Origin: Glycine soja
Lineage: Eukaryota; Streptophyta; Magnoliopsida; Fabales; Fabaceae
NCBI RefSeq assembly: GCF_004193775.1
Contig: NC_041003.1
Span: 30,370,263 to 30,434,262, forward strand
Reading direction: 5' to 3'
Length of the DNA stretch: 64,000 bases
Each line of letters starts with the position of its first letter. Position 1 is the first letter of the stretch. This document shows positions 42,809 to 52,641 of the stretch, piece by piece. The notes beneath the pieces are model-generated. The model ran no database searches. It saw nothing but the letters and a program-made list of their open reading frames with translations, and was not told the DNA's origin. Both the position numbers and the translations under genes were made by a program.

Positions 42809-43859
42809 TAGGAGTCATTTGACTTAATCCATCAACTGAAAAATCCTTCAACTATTTCTCGTCCTTGGAAAATTCTTTTTGCAAGAATCAACTGCTTCTT
42901 TCATTCTTCCTCACAACGAGGTTATGAAAACAAGACAACAATTGGTACCTCAAAGCCTTACACTGGGGCAATGAAAGGTACCATGCAAAAACCTCAAGCG
43001 AACCTAGGGGCAGATTAGAAGTTTTTACCCAATAGGTTCCCAGCTACAAGGTCATGACAAAAGATAACAATTGGTACCTCAAAGCCTTACACTGGGGCAA
43101 TGAGTGGCATCGTGCATGAGCCTCAAGTGAACATAGGGGCAGATCAAAAGTTTGCACCCGTCAATGTTTTTAAACAAGAAAAAAAAAGGGAGACAAGCCC
43201 TGGAATTTCAATAGATTGATTAAACGTCAAACGGCTCCATTCTCGTCACTCCAAAATGGTCAAGTGACTAAATCAAACAGAACATACACTCTGAGGGAGT
43301 TCCCGGAGAGATTTGCAAAAGATAGGATAAGGTTGCATGAATTATCACCTTTTTCAAAAGGATAGTCAATCTGTGTTTTCCAAAAAAAATTAAATCAAAA
43401 TCAAAATCACAAAATAGGGAAAGAATGTCCTAAACATTGTACAACTTTCCATTGCATTGCATTGTTTCATGTGCGGCCAGCATTACCAAATTTCACAACA
43501 AAGGTTGCATGCGTTTGCATCCCTAAAAATCATGTTAACTGCATAGATTTCCTACATCTCGTGTCCAATCTTTTTGGATGACTTGCCCTCTCGATGAGTC
43601 GATCTCTTGCTTTCTCATAAAGGTGGACCCTTGGGTACTAGTACCTATCACCTTTAAAGGACTATATGTCCTCGCCATCAGAGGACTGCACATCCTCGCC
43701 TGCAGAGGGCTGCACGCCCTCGCCTTTAGAGGGCTACGCGTCCTCGTTTTCAGTGTGCTCCATATCCACACCTTAAGAGAATATAAGGTCCTTTGCCCTT
43801 AGATGCTTAACCGAGACTTGCGCTCCCGGTTAAGGGGTCAGTAGTTTCCTTTTATCAGT
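42809..43859 (+). other. Non-coding internal region of E-plus with minisatellite relic
   Basis: It corresponds, inverted, to E-minus 28730-30345. It holds a near-duplicate passage CTCAAAGCCTTACACTGGGG at about 42950 and 43080 (period about 125), and four degenerate 24-bp units between about 43650 and 43750. No ORF is supported. Confidence 0.65.
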
Positions 43860-44640
43860 TCCTGGGCCACCCCTTGATATTGGAGGGCAACCAACTGTGC
43901 GAGCACATCCAGAGAGGGAGACTATCACGCATCTACTATGCATACCGAGGCAAGATTTCACCCGTGCCGCTGCAAAAAGACGAGTGCGGATCATGCGCAC
44001 CAACATGACCAATCTTACGTGGATATGGATGACGTTGCTATTTAGCAACATTCTACCCAGCGACCACAATGCCAATCTCCGCCTACAGATGTATCGGTTG
44101 GTCTGTGTCGTCATGACATAGGTAAGTATGCACATGGCTCAATTGATTTCTGATGTCATCTATTGTTTGCAGGGATCACGCCCACAAGACGCCCAGTGGA
44201 CCCGAAGAAGTCCAACAGGGCCCTGGGGTTTCCAGCTCTGGTTACGGGCCTCTATAGTCCTACAGGGTGCCCGTTCCCCCGGCAAGGTCACGTCATCATG
44301 GCATAGGTAAGTATGCGCGTCGCTCAACTGATTTCTGATTTCATCTATTGTTTGCAAGGATCGCGCCTGCAAGACACCCAGTGGACCCGAAGAAGTCCAG
44401 CAGGGTCTTGGAGTGGTCAAGCTCTAATTACGGGTCTCTGTCAGTTCTACGGAGTGTCTGTCACCTCCAGCAAGGGCATCAGGCCCCCTACTAATCGAGC
44501 TTTCATCAAGAAGTATTGCGTCCCCAGGCAGGCACAGGGCGAAATACCACAGCAGCCTGGGGATGGCCGGCAGCGGGCAACCGACGCACCGCCATCACCT
44601 CTAGGGTTCACCTCAGCTCATCCACAAAAAGGTTAGAGCG
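43860..44640 (+). pseudogene. Degenerate env-like / plant transposon-domain ORF
   Basis: Fragments in changing frames match the C-terminal half of the plant transposon-type domain common in Athila/Calypso env-like ORFs: LPSDHNANLRLQMYRLVCVV near 44058, HMAQLISDVIYCLQGSRPQD near 44131, its duplicate at 44316, ALITGLCQFYGVSVTSSKGI near 44424 and RPPTNRAFIKKYCVPRQAQG near 44484. A 185-bp segment is tandemly duplicated, and stops lie between pieces. Downstream, GACGTTAAAGAAGCGC and GGAGGCAACCTAGTA near 44733-44768 form a motif I know from the region after Athila-type env-like ORFs. It is not expressible as one protein. Confidence 0.62.
44106..44475 (+). repeat. Approx. 185-bp tandem duplication within env-like remnant
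   Basis: GGTAAGTATGC recurs at 44121 and 44306. Both copies contain TTGATTTCTGAT/CTGATTTCTGAT, CATCTATTGTTTGCA and CCCAGTGGACCCGAAGAAGT. The second copy leads into the remaining part of the domain, the first does not. So the second is the original end or the first is an inserted duplicate. Confidence 0.88.
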
Positions 44641-44893
44641 TTGCTTACGACCCATGGCCGACCAAGTCCAAAGCCAAAAGTAAGCAAAGTACTAGGTTCG
44701 TGACCGACAAGCCATCAGGCGTCCAGCTCAAGACGTTAAAGAAGCGCTACTAGGAGGCAACCTAGTACCTTTTAAATCTCTGCTTGTTATTTGATCACTT
44801 TTGTTTCTCAAGTCATAGCCGGACACACCTAGTTGCTCATGATCCTCAGAATTTAAATAAAATAAGCACAAGCTCGGAAGGTAGTCATACCTC

Positions 44894-44896
<3 letters not shown>
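44641..44896 (+). other. Post-env spacer in E-plus
   Basis: It contains the GACGTTAAAGAAGCGC...GGAGGCAACC motif (44733-44765) and then T-rich sequence leading to the microsatellite. No coding potential is seen. Confidence 0.5.
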
Positions 44897-44958
<62 letters not shown>

Positions 44959-44960
44959 GT
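44897..44960. repeat. (AT)n microsatellite followed by (GTAT)n
   Basis: About 50 bp of perfect AT dinucleotide is followed by three to four GTAT units. It lies at the boundary of a 75-80 bp tandem repeat whose other units carry only short AT tracts (near 45017 and 45093). Confidence 0.95.
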
Positions 44961-45190
44961 TTAGGTAGAAAGATACCTTGAATACGCATGTATGTAGCAA
45001 AAATACTTCACAAAATATATATATATATATGTATGTTTAGGTAGCAAGATACCTTGGATATGCATGTATATAGCAAAAATATCTCACAAAACATATATAT
45101 GTATTTTTATGTAGCAAGATACCTCGGACACGCATGTATATAGCAAAATACCTCACAAAAATATACGTATGTTTAGGTAGCAAAATACCT
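44947..45190 (+). repeat. Approx. 77-bp tandem repeat downstream of the microsatellite
   Basis: Three to four units share TATGTTTAGGTAGCAAGATACC, ACGCATGTATATAGCAAAAA and CTCACAAAATATAT. The first unit's AT tract is the greatly expanded one. The array continues into a purine-rich stretch (45195-45290) of simple GAAAAA type. Confidence 0.85.
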
Positions 45191-45439
45191 CATGGAAAAA
45201 AAAAGAGCAAAAAGAGAGTGAGCAAGAAAAGAATAAGAAGGAAAAAAATAGAAGAAAAAAAATAAATAAAAATAAAAAAGGTTGTCTAGCTAGAAAACAA
45301 CATGCTTGTGAAAAGAGATAACTTCCAACTTTTCTTTCACTGATCATAACTAGTTTTTGGGAAAATGTGTATACGCCTGAAGGGTGAACGTTGTGAGAAT
45401 TTTCCCGAACACCCAAGAATAGACTCGGATGAATGCACA
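45191..45439 (+). other. Purine-rich non-coding stretch in E-plus
   Basis: A- and G-rich sequence of AAAAGAAG type to about 45290, then unique sequence without an ORF. I see nothing else here. Confidence 0.5.
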
Positions 45440-48420
45440 AGTTGATAAAAGAACATATTTTGGAAACACTGGGTTGACTTAAAATAGGGAAAATGAATCA
45501 TGAGCCCTAGTGTCACATGACCATAAAAACTTGATGCTTGAGTGTCACATGGGTGCATGCATGACCATTTTTGCATAAAATTTCCTAATCATCATTGTTG
45601 CATGTGTATCATGGAAATAATGTAGGACATCCCCTTTATCCCCGAACCGCTGGCCAAACCCTGACATATATCATGACCAGCTGTTCTACAAGCCTTGAGC
45701 CAGAATTCCAACTTACCATAAACCTTGACCCAGGGTGAGAATGTCAATCCTTGCCCTCGGAAGAAAACACAAAAAGAAAAGAAAATTCCCAAACCAAGAA
45801 AGGGAGAAGACACAAAAAGAAAAGAAAATTCCCAAACCAAGAAAGGGAGAAGACACAAAAAAAATCCCAATGAAAGAGTGGGAGAAAGCAAAAATGAAAG
45901 AAAAAATTATTGATCAAGGATCGGAAGAAAACAGAAGAAACATGCAGAAAGGTCTTTAGACCAGACAATATATGAAAAATACAGAATTGTCACCAAATAA
46001 ACAAAAAAAAAGAAAGGAAACCACGACCTAAAGTGGTCCTCTCCCTTTGATTGCCAACCAAAATCTTGTGCGCTAGCAACTTTCTCGCCCCGCACTAAAC
46101 AAAAACAGAAAAGGAAAAGGCCCAAAAACACTCAAAGCCAAATTTCCCACCAAAAGAACCCATTCCCAAGGAAAGTCCTATTGATCTATGATCATACATG
46201 TAATATTTGATTTGATAGGAAATGATTTGCAAAATCAAGTCATGACATATCTATGGTTCGGAATTAGGATAAAACACTTACATGTGTTAGATTGATACAC
46301 TTTGAGTGATTTTTTCCTATCTTTGTTGGATCTAGTGTTTCCTCTAAATGGTCGTTTAGAAACGAAGTGCTAACATCCAAAATCTCATTTATGATTATGA
46401 GGAAATTTCATCAGCATACTCTCCTTCCCCGATAGACACATTGTTTTTCATCCAAAAAGCATATGTTGCTCTGATCAGTTGGAAGTTTTGTCTCTTTACT
46501 AAAGCATGTTTGCATTTTGGTGAAGAAAACACCGAGACTATTTTTAGTCTCACAGTTGGCAAGAACTACGTAGGTCTGAGTTCCTCATCACAAATTGAGG
46601 ATACGTAGGAGCAAAAGCCCTGCTTTTGTCGACCACCCCACCTTTTGTTACCATGACCCAAGAGTCTGGGGGCATGCGGAGCCACATGACGGTGGGATCC
46701 CCAAATTCGTATGTTCCATCATTTATCATTTGTATGTTATCTTATTTATATGACTTGAGGGACTAACGTTTGTTTCGTGTTGATTGACTTTTGTTTTGTA
46801 CATACATATCGTTTGAGTTGTTACGTCGGTACTTGTTTCGTTGTTGTCAATAATGTTTGTTGAAATTCCGAAATCGTGTAGAGTTTTTCATTTAGGAACG
46901 TCGTCCTAAAAAATAAAATGAACCAAAAATCCTAATAAAAAGAAAGAAGTGTTGTGAATAAAAGTCATGTTCGTAAAGAAAAGAAAAAGGTCTTTATTTA
47001 TATATGTGTGTAAAAGGAAAGTGTGTATAAAAGGATTTTTGTGTGTAAATGATGCGTGGAAAGGAATTCTTGTGTGTGTGAGCAATGAGTGTATATGAAG
47101 AAACTTTTGTATGAACCATAAGTGTGTGTGGGGAAAAATGAAAAGATCTTTGAATGTAAATAGGATTTGACCGTGTGACGTAAAGAGAAAGAGTTCCAAT
47201 GCGTGTACAGAAAAAGTTTGTCATGTATAAGAATGTAGATGTACAAAGAAACATTTTCCTCATAAAGGACCATAGGTGTATAATTTTGTGAATATATAAA
47301 AATGAAACAAAAAGGAAAAAGAAAGAAAAATCGCGAAGGTCGACATGTTATAGTTAAGAAGTATAAATCATTCGTAAAGAGCAAACGTATCTTTTGGAAA
47401 CAAGGGACTGACGCTAAGAGTTTATTTTCCGGAATAACCGAGATAAGAATGGATGAATTCATTGAACTGATGAAAGAACATAACTTGGAAGCGTTGGGTC
47501 TGTTCGTGTAAATTCCCAACCGTAGTATCACAATGCCATAAACGGGATGCTTGAGTGCCCACCTGGTTGTAGCCATGACTAATTTTGCACGTTGTTTTCA
47601 AATCATCATTGTCACGCGTGCCTTATGGAATAATATGGAAGTTCAGCCCGAGACCGACACCTTGACACCCAAATTTGTTTCGCCCCAAATATCAAGATTG
47701 GGTTCCCACGATAAAAGACCCCATTGAAACACAACCTTAGACCTTTTTGAACCTTGGCCTGTAAAAAAGAATCTTCATTCCTTCCCCGAAGCGAAGGACA
47801 GCAGAATATCCTCAAGGGAGAGCGAATAGAATGCTAAAACCTGATTTCCCAAAAAAAGGGATGGGGAAAGGAGAAGAAAAAAAGAAGAAGGAAGAAATGG
47901 AAAGAAAGAAAAAGAAAAAGATTAAAATAAAGAAAGGAAAGAAGGATTCCCGATCAAAGATCGAAAGGAAGTAAAAAGGGAAAAGAGGCAATTCTCGATC
48001 AATGAAAGAAAGAGAACGGAAGATCTTCAAACCAGATAAATTTTCAGCAAGGTAAGGGACTGCCGGCAAAGGAAAACCCATTTTTGGTGTCTCTCCCCTT
48101 CAGATTGCCATTCAAGGTCATTCTCAACTGGCGATATCCCACCCCACCTGAACAAAGAGGAAAAGACCGAAACACCCAGCTTCCTCTCCAAAAACACTAC
48201 CCTCGAGAAAATCCTATTGGTCCGTGATCGTACATTTGATCTTTGATTCGATAGGAAGTCGTGTGCAAAATAGAGTCATGGTGCAGTTATGGTTTGGGAA
48301 TAGGATAAAACACTTGCCTTGTGAGTTTTATACACTATGAGTGATTTATTTTCAACTCAGCCCGATGTTTCCCCTACATGTTCATTTAAAAGCTAAAAGT
48401 TGACATCCTGCCCTTCATTC
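45440..48420 (+). repeat. Diverged segmental duplication, period about 2.04 kb
   Basis: Left copy 45440-46420 and right copy 47490-48420 align in order with many differences. Shared parts include GATGCTTGAGTG, CATGACTAATTTTGCA / CATGACCATTTTTGCA, the purine-rich block ending in GATCAAGGATCGGAAG / GATCAAAGATCGAAAG, and TAGGATAAAACACTT with TGAGTGATTT. Left has an additional 48-bp tandem repeat (45770-45860: AAAGAAAAGAAAATTCCCAA and GAAAGGGAGAAGACAC). The sequence between the copies (46421-47489) contains a piece resembling LTR sequence and a Lys-rich ORF. Confidence 0.7.
46421..47489 (+). other. Spacer between duplicated segments; LTR-like cassette and Lys-rich ORF
   Basis: At 46558-46640, ACTACGTAGGTCTGAGTTCC and ACGTAGGAGCAAAAGCCC then CTTTTGTCGACCACC closely resemble part of the E-plus LTR (37965-38025) and two places in the E-minus LTR. 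Next come T/G-rich sequence, GTGTGTA words (47000-47150), and a 69-codon ORF (47302-47511) starting MKQKGKRKKNREG whose origin I cannot identify. No other feature is supported. Confidence 0.5.
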
Positions 48421-48572
48421 TCGGTTACAAGGAAGATTACCCTTGGCACAAGTATATTGTTTCTCTAAGATATGGTGCTCTCGCGAATGATTTATTTTTC
48501 TTTACAAAAAGCATGTTTGCCTTTCAGGTGGAAAAACCCGGTGGACCGTTCGGTCCTGCCAACCACTTTTTT

Positions 48573-49660
48573 GGAGCCCCATGAATGTCATTGCCTAGCG
48601 CTGTTCATGTGTCCTCCACCTTCGAGTTTGGAGCTATGCTTCATGATTGCCTAAGTGTGGACCCTCAAGTGCAATCCTCCATTCTCCCTTTTTTTTCGGA
48701 GCCCCATGAATGTCATTGCCTAGCGCTGTTCATGTGTCCTCCACCTTCGAGTTTGGAGCTATGCTTCATGATTGCCTAAGTGTGGACCCTCAAGTGCAAT
48801 CCTCCATTCTCCCCTTTTTTTCAGAGCCCCATGAATGTCATTGCCTAGCGCTGTTCATGTATCCTCCACCTTCGAGTTTGGAGCTATGCTTCATGATTGC
48901 CTAAGTGTGGACCCTCAAGTGCAATCCTCTATTCTCCCCTTTTTTTCGGAGCCCCATGAATGTCATTGCCTAGCGCGGTTCATGTATCCTCCACCTTCGA
49001 GTTTGGAGCTATGCTTCATGATTGCCTAAGTGTGGACCCTCAAGTGCAATCCTCCATTCTCCCCTTTTTTTCGGAGCCCCATGAATGTCATTGCCTAGCG
49101 TTGTTCATGTGTCCTCCACCTTCGAGTTTGGAGCTATGCTTCATGATTGCCTAAGTGTGGACCCTCAAGTGCAATCCTCCATTCTCCACTTTTTTCGGAG
49201 CCCCATGAATGTCATTGCCTAGCGTTGTTCATGTGTCCTCCACCTTCGAGTTTGGAGCTATGCTTCATGATTGCCTAAGTGTGGACCCTCAAGTGCAATC
49301 CTCCATTCTCCCCTTTTTTTCGGAGCCCCATGAATGTCATTGCCTAGCGCTGTTCATGTATCCTCCACCTTCGAGTTTGGAGCTATGCTTCATGATTGCC
49401 TAAGTGTGGACCCTCAAGTGCAATCCTCCATTCTCCACTTTTTTTGGAGCCCCATGAATGTCATTGCCTAGCGCTGTTCATGTGTCCTCCACCTTCGAGT
49501 TTGGAGCTATGCTTCATGATTGCCTAAGTGTGGACCCTCTAGTGCAATCCTCCATCCTCGCCTTTTATCCGGAGCCCCATGAATTGCGTTTTCGTTCGTG
49601 CATCCTCCACCCAAAGAGTTTGGAGCCATACTTCATGATTGACTAGTGAGGACCCTCTAG
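48573..49660. repeat. 125-bp tandem array, eight units plus a diverged ninth
   Basis: GGAGCCCCATGAATGTCATT recurs at about 48573, 48698, 48822, 48947, 49072, 49198, 49321, 49446 and, diverged, 49570. Units also contain GTCCTCCACCTTCGAGTTTG and TAAGTGTGGACCCTCAAGTG. Units are nearly identical except for T-run length (124-126 bp). The array lies about 290 bp upstream of the PPT, the same structural place as the unrelated 123-bp array in E-minus. Confidence 0.95.
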
Positions 49661-49936
49661 TGCAATTCTCCATTCTCCAGGGTTTTTCATCGTCAAGTGC
49701 GGATCCTCTTGACTGGGAAATGTGATCTTTGTTATTTTCCCGATTGATTTCTTTACCAAACGTGTATATGTATATTATGATATTGTTGTTTTTGTTGTTG
49801 TTTGTATTTTGTTTTGTGTTGTGCAAAAAAAGAAGGAGCAGAGACGAGAGTCGTCATAGACTAGTCACGGAAAGGGCAAGACGGACAAAATCAGTGTCTT
49901 ATCTTTGCTTTCCTCTTATCTCCGATAAAAGGTAAG

Positions 49937-49950
49937 TAAAGAGGGGCAAC
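49937..49950 (+). other. Polypurine tract of E-plus
   Basis: TAAAGAGGGGCAAC lies directly before TGTCATACCC of the 3' LTR. It is the counterpart of the inverted tract at 18397-18410. Confidence 0.88.
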
Positions 49951-52068
49951 TGTCATACCCTAATTTCGTCCGGGGATTATTACTTGATAATATGCAACCT
50001 TTGATCGGCCGCTTTGAGATACTTGGCATCCTTTGTTTCACAATATGTGAAGTCCCGAGACATGCCGGAAATCAAAAGGAAGCAGGCTTACGCGATCCGT
50101 GAAATTCCGTAATGTGGCGGAAACCAAAAGGAGGTGTTGTTACGCAATCCGTGAGTTTCCGTAACTTCTTCGAAAGCTAAAAAAGAGTAAATACATGATC
50201 CGTAAGGATCCGTAACCTTACGGAAAGAAAATAAGTATCGTTACGAAATTCGTAAAGTTTCGTAACGTTACGAAAAAAGAATCACCAAAAAAGGTAAAGG
50301 GGGGTGAACTTATCAAGATAGGGGTGTAAATAGAAATTCAAATCTAGGCCCTTCCGGAACATTTTGGAAGTTGGGTTGCTTAAGGAGGAAGCAACTGGGC
50401 GGCAAGCTCCTCCACGTTTTTGAAAAATGGTTTCCGGGGCTTCCGCGGCTTCCGTAATACTTCCGTAAAATTTCCGAAAACCTTGGGTAAGCATATTCCA
50501 CTTAACATTGGTGAAAGGGAAGAGAAAAAAGATGAAAGTTAAGTCATATATGCTTCCGTAACTTTTCCATAAATTACGAAAGAAGGTGGGGTGAACTTAT
50601 AAAGATAGAGGTGTAAATAGCAATTCGAGTCTAGGCCCTTCTGGAACATTTGGAAGTTGGGTTGCTTAAGGAGGAAGCAATTGGGCAGCAAGCTCCTCCA
50701 CGTTTTTGAAAAATGGTTTCCGGGGCTTCCGCAACTTCCGTAATACTTCCGTAAAATTTCCGAAAACCTTGGGTAAGCATATTCCCCTTAACATTGGTGA
50801 AAGGGAAGAGAAAAAAGATGAAAATCAAATTCGAAAACACTTACGTAAGGCTTCCGTAACTTTTCCGTAAAATACGAAAAGGGGGGTGAACTTAGTAATT
50901 CGGGTGCGCTTAGAAATCTTCTTCATTAAGTCTCTGGGCGGCAAGCACCTCCCTTTTTTCTATAAATAGGGGAGGGGGAGCTGTTTCAAAATGTTCAAGA
51001 CCCTTGGCTATGCATTTCGGCTATTTTGGGCAAAAAAACACGTTTTCGTGAAGAAAAATCGAGTCGAAGTACTTCCGTAACGCTTCCGTAAGCGATTCTG
51101 TGGAAATTCTTCATCGTTCTTCGTCGTTCTTCACCGTTCTTCATCCGTTCTTCGTTTGTTCTTCGTTCTTCAATGGGTAAGTTTTCGAATCCGAGACTTT
51201 CAATTCATTTCTTGTTTTGTGTACTTTCACTTTAATTTCGTTTACTTTCAGTTTTCTTTTCTTCCGTTTTTAAAATGCTTTAACCGCTTATTTAAGCCGT
51301 TTTCTCGCCTAATAAATGATAAAATGAATTTCAACCGATCATTTGTGTTGTAATCTCGTTTAATCACTGTTAAAACAAAATCTAACCGATCGTTCACGTT
51401 GTAACCACGGTTAAACCAAAAAGAGGTAAAATAATAATATAATAATCAAAAAATATCTTTTAGTAAAATAAACCAAAAAAAATCAATCGGACGTTTTCTC
51501 TTTGGGATTTCTCATTCTTAATTGAATTGACTAATAACTAAAGTAAAACTAAGGCTAAAATCAATTCGCCAAGTCAAGCTCGTCCACAAAAAAATCACTA
51601 AAAAGGGATTTGGAAGTTTATCATTTCAGTTTCTTACCAAGTAAAATGGATCATTTTTAAGGTCCAACGCCTTAAAATGATCACCTTTCAAGTAAAAAGA
51701 ATCACTTGATTCACGCATAAGAAGAACTACGTAGGTCTGATTTCCTCTTCAATGGAGGGTACGTAGGAGCAAGAGCCCCGCTTTTGTCGACCTCAAAAAA
51801 TAAAAAGAAATAAAAGTTAAGATAACACAATTCCACAATTCTAAAAAATAGGTTGTTGTTCTTTGAGACAAACGTGAGAGGTGTTAATACCTTCCTCAAA
51901 CGTAAATACAACTCCCGAACTTAGAATTTTCATTTTGACCGGTTTCCTTCGGTTTTTCCGACGTTTCCCACAAATAAACGTTGGTGGCGACTCCGCACAT
52001 CTTTCCTTCTTTGGAAAGCGCACCCGTGAGCCTCGCCTTCGCTCGCCCGCGAAGGGCACATTGCGACA
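49951..52068 (+). repeat. 3' LTR of E-plus
   Basis: 2118 bp, co-linear with the 5' LTR including the 300-bp duplication and TATA box (50961-50968). Differences seen are mostly C/T and G/A, for example GATCGGCCGC here against GATCGGTCGC at 36231 and CGATCCGTG against CGATCCATG. It ends CATTGCGACA and is followed by the TSD ACTTG. Confidence 0.93.
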
Positions 52069-52641
52069 ACTTGATTTTCTTCTTTTGTGTCCTTACTCCC
52101 ACCAATATTAAGTGGAAAAGGCTTACCCAGGGTTTCGAGAATTTTACGAAAGCATTGTGGAAGCCCTAGAAGCCATTTTTCAACAAAATGGGGGAGGAGG
52201 TTGCCGCCAAGCTCGCCCAGGCAAGCTAGGTTGTTTCCTCCTTAAGCAACCCAGCTTCCAAAATGTTCTGGAAGGGCCTATATTAAAAAATTTATATTTA
52301 CACGCCTATCTTGATAAGTTCCCCCCCCCTTCCCCATTTTTGTGTTTTTCGTTGTTTTCTTTCCGAAACCTCACGGAACTTTACGGATTCCACGGCGATG
52401 GGTGTTAAGCCTTCCGAAGCGATCAACAATGATCCCCAGATGAAATTAGAGTGTAACAGTCTATTTACACATACCCCACTTTGCTAAATACACTCCATTT
52501 TCATGTTTTTGGCCTGTTTCTCCCTTAAACATCCCAAAACTTTACGGATTCCCCGATGATGGGTGTTAAACATTTTGAAGTGGTCAAAAAAAGGTCGCAT
52601 GTCGACAAACAATGATCCCCGGACGAAATTAAGGTATGACA
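52069..52641 (-). repeat. 5' LTR of E-minus, outer part
   Basis: Continues the LTR interrupted at 36178, including one ACTTG copy. It ends GGTATGACA at 52641 (TGTCATACC on the minus strand). It contains two related blocks ending in CCCAGATGAAATTAGAGTGTAACAG (near 52435) and CCCCGGACGAAATTAAGG plus TATGACA, so the LTR terminus is internally duplicated. The left LTR shows the same arrangement (18195-18220 and 18373-18396). Confidence 0.85.

Larger units (their letters stand above)
36179..52068 (+). mobile_element. E-plus: complete 15.9 kb Tat/Ogre-like gypsy element without pol
   Basis: Two direct LTRs (36179-38300 and 49951-52068), PBS 38303-38320, PPT 49937-49950 and a perfect 5-bp TSD (ACTTG at 36174-36178 and 52069-52073) define it exactly. 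It inserted into the right LTR of E-minus, an inverted relative. The internal 11.65 kb holds a decayed gag, a solo copia LTR, an env-like remnant, microsatellite and tandem repeats; I find no protease, RT, RNase H or integrase. The LTRs are highly similar, differing mostly by single transitions, so insertion was relatively recent and must have used enzymes from another element. Confidence 0.93.
17487..52641 (-). mobile_element. E-minus: large Tat/Ogre-like non-autonomous gypsy element, heavily nested
   Basis: Its parts, in minus-strand order, are: 5' LTR (52641-52069 continued at 36178-34561), PBS 34558-34541, leader, gag remnants 33677-30840, a non-coding part, a 24-bp minisatellite 29665-28796, a junction at 28722/28723, a 123-bp array 22916-19018, a PPT at 18410-18397, and the 3' LTR 18396-17487 cut at its far end. 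Later insertions account for 22917-28722, 31860-33014 and 36179-52068. No protease, integrase or RT of its own is present. GTAAT at 52642-52646 is the candidate TSD; its partner is lost on the left. Confidence 0.82.

Noticed and set aside
44121..44171. Apparent 51-bp intron (GTAAGT ... TTGTTTGCAG) in E-plus
   Set aside because: It is shorter than plant introns normally are, and translation through the supposed acceptor (QLISDVIYCLQ) matches the env-like domain, so the sequence is coding-derived. The second copy has lost the acceptor context.
47302..47511. Lys-rich 69-residue ORF in E-plus
   Set aside because: It is short, of skewed composition and with no similarity I recognise; kept only as a note in the spacer entry.
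48472..49646. Eight nearly identical 64-residue ORFs
   Set aside because: They are one frame of the 125-bp tandem unit; the period is not divisible by three, so each ORF ends after about 1.5 units.
48573..49660. CRISPR-like array
   Set aside because: Whole units are repeated without unique spacers, in a plant retrotransposon; units are 125 bp.
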